Positions 25,928 through 35,028 of a stretch of 64,000 nt of DNA are shown piece by piece. A program made the translations under genes and the position numbers. Every line of letters begins with the position of its first letter. Within the stretch, counting starts at the first letter, position 1. The stretch is from assembly GCF_005503535.1 (NCBI RefSeq), contig NZ_SCNN01000015.1, positions 94,846 to 158,845 of the forward strand. The letters are read 5' to 3'. The notes below the pieces were generated by a model, which was not told the origin of the DNA, ran no database searches, and saw only the letters and a list, made by a program, of their open reading frames with translations. The DNA comes from Mesorhizobium comanense (lineage in GTDB: Bacteria; Pseudomonadota; Alphaproteobacteria; Rhizobiales; Rhizobiaceae).

Positions 25928-27868
25928 TTAGGCTCGCCCGGCCCTGCCCGACGACACGCCGAATCCTTCGATCAGCGCTTCCGTCGCTTGTACATCCTGA
26001 AATTGCGCCTGAATTTCGATCAGGTGGCGGAAGTTTTCGTCCGAAGGATCCGCATCCATCGCCGCTTCCGCCGCTCTAAGCTCCTTATGTAATGTGCGCG
26101 CGCTGCGCTGCAAGTGCAGCGCCTGGTTGAGAGCGTCGCGGGCATCCTCGAGGGCCGCCGTCTCCAGTGCTGGCCATTGCCGCGCCCGCCTGATCAGGTC
26201 GACGGCCCGGCCCCAGATCTCGCCACAGCCGGCGCGCTCCACCGTCGCCACCACGGCATGGCGGTCATCGGCCGTGTCGTGCGCCATCGCGTCGAGAATG
26301 GCGGCGTGCAGCCGCCTCAGGTCCGAATTGGCAAGGTCGAGAAACTCGACATGGGCGAAATTCTCGTCGATCAGCGCCGGATGATTGATCAGGGCGACGA
26401 TGATCGTCGCCTCGCGCACCGACATCCCCTCGCTGCCGCGCTTGACCAGGGCCGACTGGCCGAGGCTCTCTGTGATCGCGATACGGCCGCCGCCGCCCTT
26501 GGCGAACTGTCCGCCCGGCGCCTTGGGCTGGCCCGGGCGTCCGTCCTGGCGGCCGCCTCGCGGACCTTGCGGGCCGCCGCGCTGGGAGCCGAAGAAGCTC
26601 AGCACCCGCTCGCGCATTTCCTGCTGATAGTGATAGCGCAGGCTTTCGTCGCGGATGCGGCTGGTCAGCTCGCGCAGCGTCTTTTCGAGCTCGGCCCGCC
26701 GTTCCGGCGTGTCGAAGACGCCGCCCGAGGTCTCGCGCATCCACAACAGGTCGACCAGCGGCCGTGCCTCCGAGAGCACCGCGCGGAACGCGTCCGGCCC
26801 CTCGGCCTTGACCAGGTCGTCGGGATCCTTGCCTTCCGGCAGCAGCGCAAAACGCGCCGAGCGCCCCGCCTGGACCGACGGCAGGGCGATATCCGCGGCC
26901 CGCCAGGCCGCCTTCAGGCCAGCCTTGTCGCCGTCGAAGCACAGCATCGGTTCCGGCGCCATGCGCCACAAGAGTTCCAGCTGGTTTTCGGTGAGTGCGG
27001 TACCGAGTGGCGCAACCACATTCTCGAAGCCGGCCTGCGCCAGCGCGATCACGTCCATATAGCCTTCGACGGCGATCACCGTGCCGCCCTTGGCCAGCGC
27101 TTTACGGGCACGGGCGAAATTGTAGAGCACATTGCCCTTGTGGAAGAGCTCGGTGTCGGGTGAGTTCATGTATTTGGCGAGCGCGTCCGGCGCCAGCGCC
27201 CGGCCGCCGAAGGCGATGATCTTGCCGCGCGAATCCGGAATCGGGAACATGATGCGGTCGCGGAACCAGTCATAGGAGACCGGAATGTCGTCGCCATGGC
27301 GCACCAGCCCGCAGGCCTCGATGTCGGCCTTCGGCACGCCCTTTGCCGCCAGATGCTCCTTAAGAGCGTTGCGGCTGTCGGGCGCGAAGCCCAGGCGGAA
27401 CGACTGCTGCGTCGCCGGCGTCAGCCCGCGATCCCTGAGATAGGCGCGGGCCTTGGCTCCCTCGGGCCCCTGCAGCCGCTCCTGGAAGAAGACGGTCGAC
27501 ATCTCCATGACGTCGGTGAGGCTGGCGCGCTCCTTCTCGCGCCGTTCCTCGCGTTCGTCGCGCACCGGCATCGGCACGCCCGCCATGTCGGCGATCTTTT
27601 CGACCGCCTCGGGAAAGCTCAGCCCTTCGAGTTCGGTGAGGAACTTGAAATGGTCGCCCGAGACCGAGCAGCCGAAACAGTGGTAGCGGCCCTTCTTGTC
27701 CTCGCAGTGGAAGGACGGGCTCTTCTCGCCATGAAAGGGGCAACAGGCCCAGTAGTCGCCGCGCGACGTATTGGTCTTCTTGCGATCCCACGCGACGCGC
27801 TGGCCGATAACCTGTGAAATCGGCACGCGGTCGCGGATCTCGTCGAGAAAGGCGGGCGGAAAGCGCAT
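25928..27868 (-). CDS. dnaG: DNA primase
   Basis: 646 residues. The CHC2 zinc-binding domain is at the start (CCPFHGEKSPSFHC, YHCFGC), the catalytic core has the Toprim motif VEGYMDVIAL and the acidic LCFDGDKAG, and a C-terminal DnaB-interacting region follows a Gly/Arg/Pro-rich linker (about residues 425-465). It makes RNA primers for replication. Its gene precedes rpoD, as in many proteobacteria. Confidence 0.98.
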   Translation of the reverse strand: MRFPPAFLDEIRDRVPISQVIGQRVAWDRKKTNTSRGDYWACCPFHGEKSPSFHCEDKKGRYHCFGCSVSGDHFKFLTELEGLSFPEAVEKIADMAGVPMPVRDEREERREKERASLTDVMEMSTVFFQERLQGPEGAKARAYLRDRGLTPATQQSFRLGFAPDSRNALKEHLAAKGVPKADIEACGLVRHGDDIPVSYDWFRDRIMFPIPDSRGKIIAFGGRALAPDALAKYMNSPDTELFHKGNVLYNFARARKALAKGGTVIAVEGYMDVIALAQAGFENVVAPLGTALTENQLELLWRMAPEPMLCFDGDKAGLKAAWRAADIALPSVQAGRSARFALLPEGKDPDDLVKAEGPDAFRAVLSEARPLVDLLWMRETSGGVFDTPERRAELEKTLRELTSRIRDESLRYHYQQEMRERVLSFFGSQRGGPQGPRGGRQDGRPGQPKAPGGQFAKGGGGRIAITESLGQSALVKRGSEGMSVREATIIVALINHPALIDENFAHVEFLDLANSDLRRLHAAILDAMAHDTADDRHAVVATVERAGCGEIWGRAVDLIRRARQWPALETAALEDARDALNQALHLQRSARTLHKELRAAEAAMDADPSDENFRHLIEIQAQFQDVQATEALIEGFGVSSGRAGRA

Positions 27869-27952
27869 TGGGGAACTCGTTTTCCCACCATATAATCATG
27901 CCGGAGAAATCCGACGACCCCTAATGCAGGCCATGCCCGGTTTCCACAGGGC

Positions 27953-27981
27953 AAAAAGAAAGGCGGCCATTGCGGGCCGCC
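27953..27981 (-). terminator. rho-independent terminator after the RcnB-like gene
   Basis: On the minus strand GGCGGCC-N6-GGCCGCC forms a 7-bp GC stem followed by a T-rich tract (TTTCTTTTTG). It lies 32 bp past the RcnB-like stop and 85 bp before the dnaG start. Confidence 0.75.
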
Positions 27982-28012
27982 CTCCTTTCGGTCTCGTGCT
28001 GTCGCGGGAGAC

Positions 28013-28378
28013 TTAATGTGCCGCGATGGCCCCAAAAATGACGCCGGAGAGAATGCCGACCAGCACATAGTCGTTGCCGACGCGGATCCATTCCTGGCCG
28101 CGGCCAGGACGATGCAGGCCGTAGCGGCCATAGTCGCGGATCGGCTGGTGGCGCTTCCAGTTCCCGTATTTCTGGCCGTTGCGCCAGTGATTGCGCTTCA
28201 CCACCACCTTCTTCTTCACCACGACACGCTTGTCGACGTGCCTGCCGGGCTTCTGCCAGTCGACCTTCGAGTAATTCGACTGCGGCGCCACCGGCGCATT
28301 CATCGGCGCGGCCTGCCCGGCGAGCGAACTGGCGGCCAGCATCGAGACAGCGAGGCCGGAGAGAATGATGCGTTTCAT
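28013..28378 (-). CDS. RcnB family periplasmic protein
   Basis: 121 residues. A Sec signal peptide (MKRIILSGLAVSMLAASSLA, cut near AGQAAP) is followed by a very basic region (VVVKKKVVVKRNHW) and the conserved C-terminal RcnB segment (LHRPGRGQEWIRVGNDYVLV, then a Gly/Ile tail). In E. coli RcnB modulates Ni/Co efflux from the periplasm; rhizobial paralogues are numerous and mostly untested. The ATG follows AAGGAGA. Confidence 0.85.
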   Translation of the reverse strand: MKRIILSGLAVSMLAASSLAGQAAPMNAPVAPQSNYSKVDWQKPGRHVDKRVVVKKKVVVKRNHWRNGQKYGNWKRHQPIRDYGRYGLHRPGRGQEWIRVGNDYVLVGILSGVIFGAIAAH

Positions 28379-28756
28379 GAGGAAGTCTCCTTGGTTGTCG
28401 ATGCCTGAGGAGTAGCGGCTGGCGGATGAACTGAAACTGAACACGACCATTACAATTATGTAATGAAATCCTGTGGTTATTTCGGGAATTTGAATATCTT
28501 TGCAAACTCGGGCGGCATGCTGCGCGCCAAACCACGGCGGGGCGTGGCGCCGCCGGGCGAGCATCTGCGGGCCAATCCATTTTCCGACAGGCGCTGTCGC
28601 CATGCGACGGCCCTTGAAATCGACAAATTTTTATTATCCGGCTAAAATATTCCGGTTAAAGTTCAAGGCTGCCATGACCATGATTCGCATCCTCGTTTTT
28701 ACCCCCGATCCTCGTGCCCTCCCCGGCGCGCGGCCTGCCCGCATGCAGGCCCCGAA
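28379..28756. other. divergent intergenic region with an 18-bp dyad and direct repeats
   Basis: 378 bp with no gene I can support. CATTAC-aattat-GTAATG (28448-28465) is a perfect dyad 70 bp upstream of the RcnB-like gene and may be an operator. Closer to the Na/Pi gene, TCCGGYTAAA occurs twice (28637-28646 and 28651-28660) in an AT-rich patch that probably holds its promoter. Confidence 0.5.
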
Positions 28757-30421
28757 ATGAGCGGTTCCGTCGTCCTCCTGCACCTGGCGGGCGCGGTCGC
28801 GCTGATGCTGTTTGCCACCCGCATGGTCAAGACCGGCGTCGAGCGCGCCTATGGCGACGTGCTGCGCCATCGCCTGCGCGCCACCATGCGCAACCCGATC
28901 ATGGCGGTGCTGGCGGGCACCGGCCTGGCCATCGCCCTGCAGAGCTCCACCGCCGTCACCCTGCTTGTAGGTTCCTTCGCCGGTTCCGGCATCGTCTCGG
29001 GCGCCGCCGGCCAGCTCGCCGTGCGCGGCGCCGAAATCGGCTCCGCGCTCGTGGTCAAGCTGCTGACCTTCGATCTCACGCTCCTTGTGCCGCTCTGCCT
29101 GATCACCGGCACGGTGATGTTCATGGCCACCGAGCGGCGCGACTGGCGCCAGACAGGCCGTATCCTCGTCGGCATCGGCCTTTTGATCCTGTCGCTGGAA
29201 ATGATCGGGCAGGCGTCCGAGCCGCTGCGCAACAGCCAGCTCATGCCGGTCATCATCAACTACTTCTCCACCGATTCCATCACCGCCTACCTGCTGGCGG
29301 CACTGATCACCTGGCTGTTCCAGTCGAGCATCGCGGCGGTGCTTTTGATGGCGACGCTGGCGGGACGCGGCCTGATCAGCCCGGAACTCGGCGTCGTGCT
29401 CATCCTCGGCGTCAATCTCGGCTCCTCGATCATCGCGCCAATGCTGACGCGCTCGGCCAGTCCTGAAGTCCGGGTCGTACCGATCGGCAACCTCTTGATG
29501 CGCGGCCTTGGCTCGCTGGTGATGCTGATCCTGTTCATGATCTTCAAGCCGCATGTCGGCTTCCTCGGCGCCACGGCGGCAAGCCAGATCGTCAATGCCC
29601 ACATCCTGTTCAACGTCATCATCCTGCTCGCCGGCCTGCCGCTGGCCGGGCTGGTCTACCGCGCCTCGGAAAAGATCGTCACGCTGGGCGCCAAGCCGGT
29701 GCCGGCGGCCTCGCTTGACGTCGTCGAGCTGTCGGCGCTCAACGAGAGCGCGCTCGATGTGCCGAGCCAGGCGCTGGCCAACGCCACGCGCGAAGTGGTG
29801 CGGGTCTGCGAGACGGTCGAGATCATGCTCAAGCGCATCATCGAACTCTACGAGAGCGCCGACACGGACAGGATCAAGGCGCTGGCCGCCCTGGACGACC
29901 GTGTCGACCGCAGGCACGCGGCGATAAAACTCTACCTCGCCAAGGTCACCAAGAACCCGCTGACCGAGGACGAGGCGCTGCGCTGCCAGGAACTGATCGG
30001 CGCCTGCGTCAAGCTGGAACAGGTCGGCGACATCATCGTGCGAAACATGCTGGTGCATGTGAAGAAGAAGCTCGAACACGGCCTGGAATTCACCCCCGAG
30101 GGCTGGCGCGAACTGTGCGCCTTCCACGCCTCGGTGCTGGCCAATGCACGTCTCGCCTTCAACGTGCTGGTGTCGCGCGATCCCGAAACGGCGCGCCAAC
30201 TGGTGCTGGAGAAGGACCAGTTGCGCGACCGCGAGAAGGAAACCAGCGCCAGCCATTTCCTGCGGCTGCGCGAAGGCACCGCCAAGAGCATCGAGACCAG
30301 TTCAATCCACCTCGACACCATCCGCGACCTCAAGCAGATCAACTCGCTGCTGGCCTCAATGGCTTATCCCGTCCTGGAAGAGCGCGGCCTGCTCGGCGGA
30401 TCGCGCTTGAAGGCGAGCTGA
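28757..30421 (+). CDS. Na/Pi cotransporter family protein with C-terminal PhoU-like domain
   Basis: 554 residues. The N-terminal half is a two-repeat membrane domain with LQSSTAVTLLVGSFAG and FQSSIAAVLLMATLAG, the QSS motifs of the NptA/SLC34-like family. The last 200 residues are helical and PhoU-like (two three-helix bundles). The likely role is sodium-coupled phosphate movement; the PhoU part may sense phosphate status. It appears to be transcribed alone. Confidence 0.9.
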   Translation: MSGSVVLLHLAGAVALMLFATRMVKTGVERAYGDVLRHRLRATMRNPIMAVLAGTGLAIALQSSTAVTLLVGSFAGSGIVSGAAGQLAVRGAEIGSALVVKLLTFDLTLLVPLCLITGTVMFMATERRDWRQTGRILVGIGLLILSLEMIGQASEPLRNSQLMPVIINYFSTDSITAYLLAALITWLFQSSIAAVLLMATLAGRGLISPELGVVLILGVNLGSSIIAPMLTRSASPEVRVVPIGNLLMRGLGSLVMLILFMIFKPHVGFLGATAASQIVNAHILFNVIILLAGLPLAGLVYRASEKIVTLGAKPVPAASLDVVELSALNESALDVPSQALANATREVVRVCETVEIMLKRIIELYESADTDRIKALAALDDRVDRRHAAIKLYLAKVTKNPLTEDEALRCQELIGACVKLEQVGDIIVRNMLVHVKKKLEHGLEFTPEGWRELCAFHASVLANARLAFNVLVSRDPETARQLVLEKDQLRDREKETSASHFLRLREGTAKSIETSSIHLDTIRDLKQINSLLASMAYPVLEERGLLGGSRLKAS

Positions 30422-30434
30422 GCACCCGCAGTTC

Positions 30435-30586
30435 TTCCTTCTCCCCCTGTGGGAGAAGGTGGATTGCCGCGAAGCGGTAAGACGGATGAGGGGTGTTCCA
30501 GCGGAGTGAGACGATCGCGTTCTCTGGAACACCCCTCATCCGACCTCGCTTCGCGAGGCCACCTTCTCCCACAAGGGGAGAAGGAA
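30435..30586. repeat. 152-bp intergenic inverted-repeat element
   Basis: Outer arms TTCCTTCTCCCC... and ...GGGGAGAAGGAA, and a perfect inner pair GGATGAGGGGTGTTCCAG (30484-30501) / CTGGAACACCCCTCATCC (30524-30541), fold into one long hairpin with local sub-hairpins. It fills most of the 277-bp gap between the Na/Pi and DUF2061 genes. It resembles the mosaic elements described between genes of rhizobia. Confidence 0.88.
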
Positions 30587-30698
30587 GGGCGCTGCGCCCC
30601 TCGGAAACGATATCGCTTCACTGTTTCGGCCGCAAAATTGTCGTTGCCCGGCTTCCATCGCCCGGGCTAAGCATCAGCCTCCACCGGGAGGAAAATCG

Positions 30699-30908
30699 AT
30701 GGACACTCATTCGCGCAGTTTCGCCAAGGCGCTTTCCTGGCGCGTGACAGGCACCATCGATACGATGATCATCTCACTGGTGGTGACCGGCAGCATCAAG
30801 CTGGCGGCCGCAATCGGCGTCACGGAGGTCTTCACCAAGTCTCTGCTCTACTATTTCCATGAGCGGGCTTGGCTGAAGGTTCCTTACGGGCGCAAGACAC
30901 CAGCTTAG
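30699..30908 (+). CDS. DUF2061 small membrane protein
   Basis: 69 residues. The conserved DUF2061 pattern is clear: SFAKALSWRVTGTIDTMIIS, then TEVFTKSLLYYFHERAW. Two short hydrophobic segments suggest an inner-membrane hairpin. Function unknown. The ATG follows GGGAGGAAAA. It lies 98 bp before the MFS gene on the same strand. Confidence 0.9.
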   Translation: MDTHSRSFAKALSWRVTGTIDTMIISLVVTGSIKLAAAIGVTEVFTKSLLYYFHERAWLKVPYGRKTPA

Positions 30909-31006
30909 ACCATCACTCAAGAAAACCTAAAGTCACGACAAAAAATTCTGGATTGCCAGCCATGGCTATCCATGATCTGAGCCCTCCATTTCGAGGGTTT
31001 CCGTTT

Positions 31007-32191
31007 ATGTCGCTGCCGCTCATTGCCCTGTTCTTCGCCGCGTTCGCCTTCGGCACCACCGAGTTCGTCATCGCCGGGGTCCTGCCGCAAGTGGCGGAGG
31101 GGCTCGGCGTCTCGGTGCCCACCTCGGGCTATCTCGTCACCGGCTATGCCTGCGGCATCGCCATTGGCGGGCCGTTGCTGGCGCTCGCCACCAAGGGCCT
31201 GTCGCGCAAGACCCTGCTGCTCGGTCTCGCGATCGCCTTCACCATCGGCCAGGCCGCCTGCGCGCTGGCGCCGGACTTCACCTCGATGCTGCTCCTGCGC
31301 ATCACTGTCGCGGTCGCGCATGGCGCCTATTTCGGCGTCGCCATGGTGGTCGCGGTCGGCCTGGTGCGCGAGGACCAGCGCGGCATGGCGGTCGCCGTCA
31401 TCCTGTCGGGCCTCACCGTGTCCAATGTCATCGGCGTGCCCGCCGGCACCGCGATCGGCAACGTCTGGGGCTGGCGCGCCACCTTCTGGGTGATGTGCGT
31501 GCTGGGCGTCGCGGCAACCCTTGCCATGGCGGCCCTGCTGCCGCGCACCACCGGCCATCAGACCAAATCGGCGAGCTTTGCCAGCGAGGTCCGCGCGCTG
31601 GCGCGTCAGCAGGTGTGGACCTCGCTTATCCTCATGCTGATGCTGATGCTCGGCCAGTTCTGCCTGTTCACCTACATCACGCCGACCCTGCTCGAGGTGA
31701 CCGGCCTCGATGAGAATCTCGTACCCTGGGTGCTGCTGCTCAATGGCGTCGGCGCCACGCTTGGCGTTTTTCTCGGCGGCAAGCTGTCCGACTGGAAGCT
31801 GATGCCGTCGCTGATCACCATGCTCGCGCTGCAGGCAGTGACGCTGGCGGTCATCTACGCCGTAAGCCCCTATCCCCTGCCGATGGTTGTCGCGATCATC
31901 ATCTGGGGTGGCCTGAATTTCGCCATCGGCACGCCGATTCAGACCCGCATCCTGTCCTGGACGGCCGATGCTTCGGGTCTGGCCGCCTCGCTGATCCCGT
32001 CCGGCTTCAACATCGGCATCGCGCTCGCCGCATCGCTGGGCGCCGCCATGCTGACCGCCGGCTACGGCTATCGCAGCCTGCCGGTGGTCGGCGCCTTGGC
32101 CATGCTGGTCGCCGTCATCGTCGCGCTCGCCTCATACATCTGGGAGCGCCGCGTCGATGCCCGGCCGCCGCTGCCGGCGGCGGCCGAATAG
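31007..32191 (+). CDS. MFS efflux transporter (DHA1, AraJ/YdhP-like)
   Basis: 394 residues and 12 helices. The start FFAAFAFGTTEFVIAGVLPQ is typical of the AraJ/YdhP/Cml-like drug or sugar exporters. The helix-5 motif GVPAGTAIGNVWGWRATFW is also present. The ATG at 31007, after a GAGGG, is preferred over ATG 30962 because it starts at the first conserved helix. The substrate is not known. It converges on the P-type ATPase gene, with 10 bp between stops. Confidence 0.88.
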   Translation: MSLPLIALFFAAFAFGTTEFVIAGVLPQVAEGLGVSVPTSGYLVTGYACGIAIGGPLLALATKGLSRKTLLLGLAIAFTIGQAACALAPDFTSMLLLRITVAVAHGAYFGVAMVVAVGLVREDQRGMAVAVILSGLTVSNVIGVPAGTAIGNVWGWRATFWVMCVLGVAATLAMAALLPRTTGHQTKSASFASEVRALARQQVWTSLILMLMLMLGQFCLFTYITPTLLEVTGLDENLVPWVLLLNGVGATLGVFLGGKLSDWKLMPSLITMLALQAVTLAVIYAVSPYPLPMVVAIIIWGGLNFAIGTPIQTRILSWTADASGLAASLIPSGFNIGIALAASLGAAMLTAGYGYRSLPVVGALAMLVAVIVALASYIWERRVDARPPLPAAAE

Positions 32192-32201
32192 GGCCAGCGC
32201 C

Positions 32202-34499
32202 TCAGCCGCGCCAGCGCAGCAGGCGCATGGCATTGGCGGTGACCAGCACCGTGGCGCCGGTATCGGCCAGAATGGCCGGCCACAGGCCGGTGATCCCGGC
32301 GATGGTGGTGACCAGGAATACCGCCTTCAGCCCCAGCGCCACGGTGATGTTCTGGCCGATATTGGCCATCACCGCCCGCGACAGCCGCACCATGCGCGCC
32401 ACATCCGCGACGCGGCCGTGCAGGATCGCGGCGTCCGCTGTCTCCAGCGCCACATCGGTGCCGCCACCCATGGCGATGCCGATATCGGCGGCGGCAAGTG
32501 CGGGCGCATCGTTGATGCCGTCGCCGACCTTGGCGACCGTCAGTCCCTCGCCCTGCAACTCGCCGACGATGCGCTGCTTGTCCTGCGGCAAGAGCTCCGC
32601 CCGTGCCTCGATGCCGAGCGAGGCGGCGATGGCTTCGGCCGTGCGCCTGTTATCGCCGGTCAGCATCACCGCGCGGATGCCTTCGCCCTTCAGCGCCGCG
32701 ATGCCGGCCGCGGCGTCCGGCCGCGGCTCGTCGCGCATGGCGATCAGCCCGGTCACCAGGCCGTCGGCCACCAGCACCGACACGGTCTTGCCCTGGCCGT
32801 TGAGGCTGTCAATGGCAAGGCGCTGCGCTTGTGTCATGTCGGCACGCTCGCCCGCCGCCGGGCCTGATCCCAGGAAGACAGCCACGCCGCCGACACTGCC
32901 TTCGACGCCCTTGCCCGAAATCGCCTTGGCGGCCACAGCCGACGGCACCTGCGTTTTTTCGGCCTTGGCCCGGTCGAGGATCGCCACCGCCAGCGGATGA
33001 CTGGAGCCCTGCTCGAGAGCCGCCGCCAGCCCAAGCACGGTGGATTCATCGCGGCCATAGGCAACGATGTCGGTGACGACGGGCTTGCCCGCGGTCAGCG
33101 TACCGGTCTTGTCGAAGGCGACAGCGTTGATGCGGCGAAAGCCTTCCAGCACCGCGCCGCCTTTCATCAGCAGGCCGCGCCGCGCACCGGTCGCCAGACC
33201 GGCGGCGATAGCCGCCGGCGTCGAGATCACCAGGGCGCAGGGGCAACCGATCAACAGGATGGCCAGGCCCTTGTAGATCCATTCGTTCCAGTCGCCGCCG
33301 GCCACGAGCGGCGGCAGCACCGCCACCAGCGCGCCCACGGCCAGCACGCCGGGCGTATAATAGCGCGAGAAGCGGTCGATGAAGCGCTCCGTCGGCGCCT
33401 TGGCTTCCTGGGCCTCCTCCACCAGCCGCACGACGCGGGCGATGGTGTTGTCGGAAGCCGCAGCCGTCACCCGCACCTTCAGCACGCCATCGCTGTTGAT
33501 GGTGCCGGCAAAGACGGGCTCGCCGACGCTCTTGCGCTTGGGTGTGCTCTCGCCGGTCACCGGCGCCTCGTCGATGTCGCTCGAGCCCTCGACAATGTCG
33601 CCATCCGCCGGGATGCGGTCCCCGGGCCGAACCACGATGACGTCGCCGACGCCAAGCCGTTCGGCGGGCACTTCAGAGGTGCCGCCCGCCCGCTCGACAA
33701 GGGCCGTCTTCGGCACCAGATCGGCCAGGCCCTGGATGCTGGCCCGCGCGCGGCCCGCCGCGACGCCTTCCAGCAATTCGCCGATCAGGAACAGCACCAC
33801 CACGGCGGCGGCCTCTTCCGTGGCGTTGATCATCACCGCGCCGACCGCCGCGATGGTCATCAGCATCTCGATCGAGAACGGCGTGCCGGCCAGAGCCGCC
33901 ATCAGCGCACGCCGCGCAATCGGCACCAGACCCACAAGCAGCGCCGCCAGGAAGACCCAGCGCTCGGCGGCGGGGAAGAGATGGCCGATGCCGTAGGCCG
34001 CACCCAGGGCCGCCGCGCAGGCCAGCGTCAGCGCCGCGCGGCGCGTGCGCCACCATGCCTGTCCGGGCTCGGCGTGGCTGTGGAGATGGGATGACCCCTC
34101 CGGCTGCTGCTTTGCACCTCGCGCGCTGCCGCGGTCATGATCATGGCCGGCGTGATCATGACCAGCGTGATCGTGGCCTTCATGGTCATGTCCCTCGTGA
34201 TCGTGGTCGTGGCCTTCATGGTCGTGATCGGCATGGTCCTGCGCGCTCGCCGATGGAGCGGACGCCTCGCCCCTCGCCTGCGCCCTGACGATGCCGTAGC
34301 CCAGGCGCGCCACTTGCTTGAGCACCTTGTCGTCGTCGAGCGGGCCGCCATGGCTGACGGTCATCGAGGCGCCGGTCACCGAGACCGAGACATCGTCGAC
34401 CCCGTCGAGCCGGCGCACCGCCGTGTCGATCTTGGCCGCGCAGGAAGCGCAGTCCATGCCGCCGATCTTGAATCGTGTCTGCCGCAGCGCTGTCGTCAT
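32202..34499 (-). CDS. heavy-metal P1B-type ATPase (Zn/Cd/Pb exporter, ZntA-like)
   Basis: 765 residues. An N-terminal HMA domain has GGMDCASC (Cys17, Cys20). A His-rich stretch of GHDHE/GHDHA units (residues about 88-122) follows. The ATPase core has CPC in helix 6, the phosphorylation motif DKTGTLTAG and the hinge GDGINDAPAL. The CPC type and the divergent ZntR-like regulator point to export of Zn, Cd or Pb from the cytoplasm. The ATG at 34499 follows an AGGTGATG. Its promoter shows the 19-bp spacer of MerR-controlled genes. Confidence 0.93.
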   Translation of the reverse strand: MTTALRQTRFKIGGMDCASCAAKIDTAVRRLDGVDDVSVSVTGASMTVSHGGPLDDDKVLKQVARLGYGIVRAQARGEASAPSASAQDHADHDHEGHDHDHEGHDHEGHDHAGHDHAGHDHDRGSARGAKQQPEGSSHLHSHAEPGQAWWRTRRAALTLACAAALGAAYGIGHLFPAAERWVFLAALLVGLVPIARRALMAALAGTPFSIEMLMTIAAVGAVMINATEEAAAVVVLFLIGELLEGVAAGRARASIQGLADLVPKTALVERAGGTSEVPAERLGVGDVIVVRPGDRIPADGDIVEGSSDIDEAPVTGESTPKRKSVGEPVFAGTINSDGVLKVRVTAAASDNTIARVVRLVEEAQEAKAPTERFIDRFSRYYTPGVLAVGALVAVLPPLVAGGDWNEWIYKGLAILLIGCPCALVISTPAAIAAGLATGARRGLLMKGGAVLEGFRRINAVAFDKTGTLTAGKPVVTDIVAYGRDESTVLGLAAALEQGSSHPLAVAILDRAKAEKTQVPSAVAAKAISGKGVEGSVGGVAVFLGSGPAAGERADMTQAQRLAIDSLNGQGKTVSVLVADGLVTGLIAMRDEPRPDAAAGIAALKGEGIRAVMLTGDNRRTAEAIAASLGIEARAELLPQDKQRIVGELQGEGLTVAKVGDGINDAPALAAADIGIAMGGGTDVALETADAAILHGRVADVARMVRLSRAVMANIGQNITVALGLKAVFLVTTIAGITGLWPAILADTGATVLVTANAMRLLRWRG

Positions 34500-34565
34500 C
34501 GCATCACCTGTCTTTTTCGCCCGTGCGGCGCGCCGCCGCATGGGTCTTGAACCTTGATGCCATCA

Positions 34566-34596
34566 GATGTAATTCCTCTAGTCACTAGAGCTTCAA
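34566..34596 (-). promoter_or_regulatory. MerR-type promoter and operator of the metal ATPase gene
   Basis: Reading on the minus strand, a -35 box TTGAAG (34596-34591) and a -10-like TACATC (34571-34566) are separated by 19 bp. The spacer contains a perfect 15-bp palindrome CTCTAGTSACTAGAG (34576-34590). The over-long spacer with a palindrome in it is the hallmark of promoters that MerR-family activators untwist, as for zntA and cadA. Confidence 0.85.
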
Positions 34597-34608
34597 GAGG
34601 TAAAATGC

Positions 34609-35025
34609 ATGTTTTCGATCGGTGATCTCTCCCGTCGCACCGGGGTCAAGGTGCCGACCATCCGCTATTACGAGCAAATGGGCCTGGTCGCGGCGCCCGA
34701 GCGCTCGGAAGGCAACCAGCGCCGCTACTCCAGGCAGGAGCTGGAACGGCTGGCCTTCATCCGCCACGCCCGCGACCTCGGTTTCGCCGTCGAGGACATC
34801 CGCGCGCTGATCGACCTCAGCGGCCATCCCGAGCAGCCCTGCGGCCATGCCGACAAGATCGCGCAGGAACAGCTGCTTTCGGTCCGCGAGAAGATCGCGC
34901 AATTGAAACGGCTGGAGGCCGAACTCGAACGCATCGCCACCTGCTGCGACGGCAGGACGGTCGGCGACTGCTATGTCATCCGCGCGCTGTCGGACCACGC
35001 GCTCTGCGCCGACGAGCATGTCTGA
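34609..35025 (+). CDS. MerR family metal-responsive regulator (ZntR/CadR-like)
   Basis: 138 residues. The MerR winged HTH (FSIGDLSRRTGVKVPTIRYYE) is followed by a dimerisation helix. Metal-ligand cysteines are at positions 78 (PCGH), 112-113 (TCCDG), 121 and 133, matching the ZntR/CadR arrangement for Zn, Cd or Pb. It should switch on the divergent ATPase gene through the palindrome between them. The ATG follows AAGAGG. Its stop is 3 bp from the start of the P1 peptidase gene. Confidence 0.93.
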   Translation: MFSIGDLSRRTGVKVPTIRYYEQMGLVAAPERSEGNQRRYSRQELERLAFIRHARDLGFAVEDIRALIDLSGHPEQPCGHADKIAQEQLLSVREKIAQLKRLEAELERIATCCDGRTVGDCYVIRALSDHALCADEHV

Positions 35026-35028
35026 GCA

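Noticed and set aside
28634..30256. A 540-codon minus-strand frame over the Na/Pi cotransporter gene
   Set aside because: Low-complexity His/Gln/Asp-rich translation with no domain; the plus-strand gene has clear family motifs.
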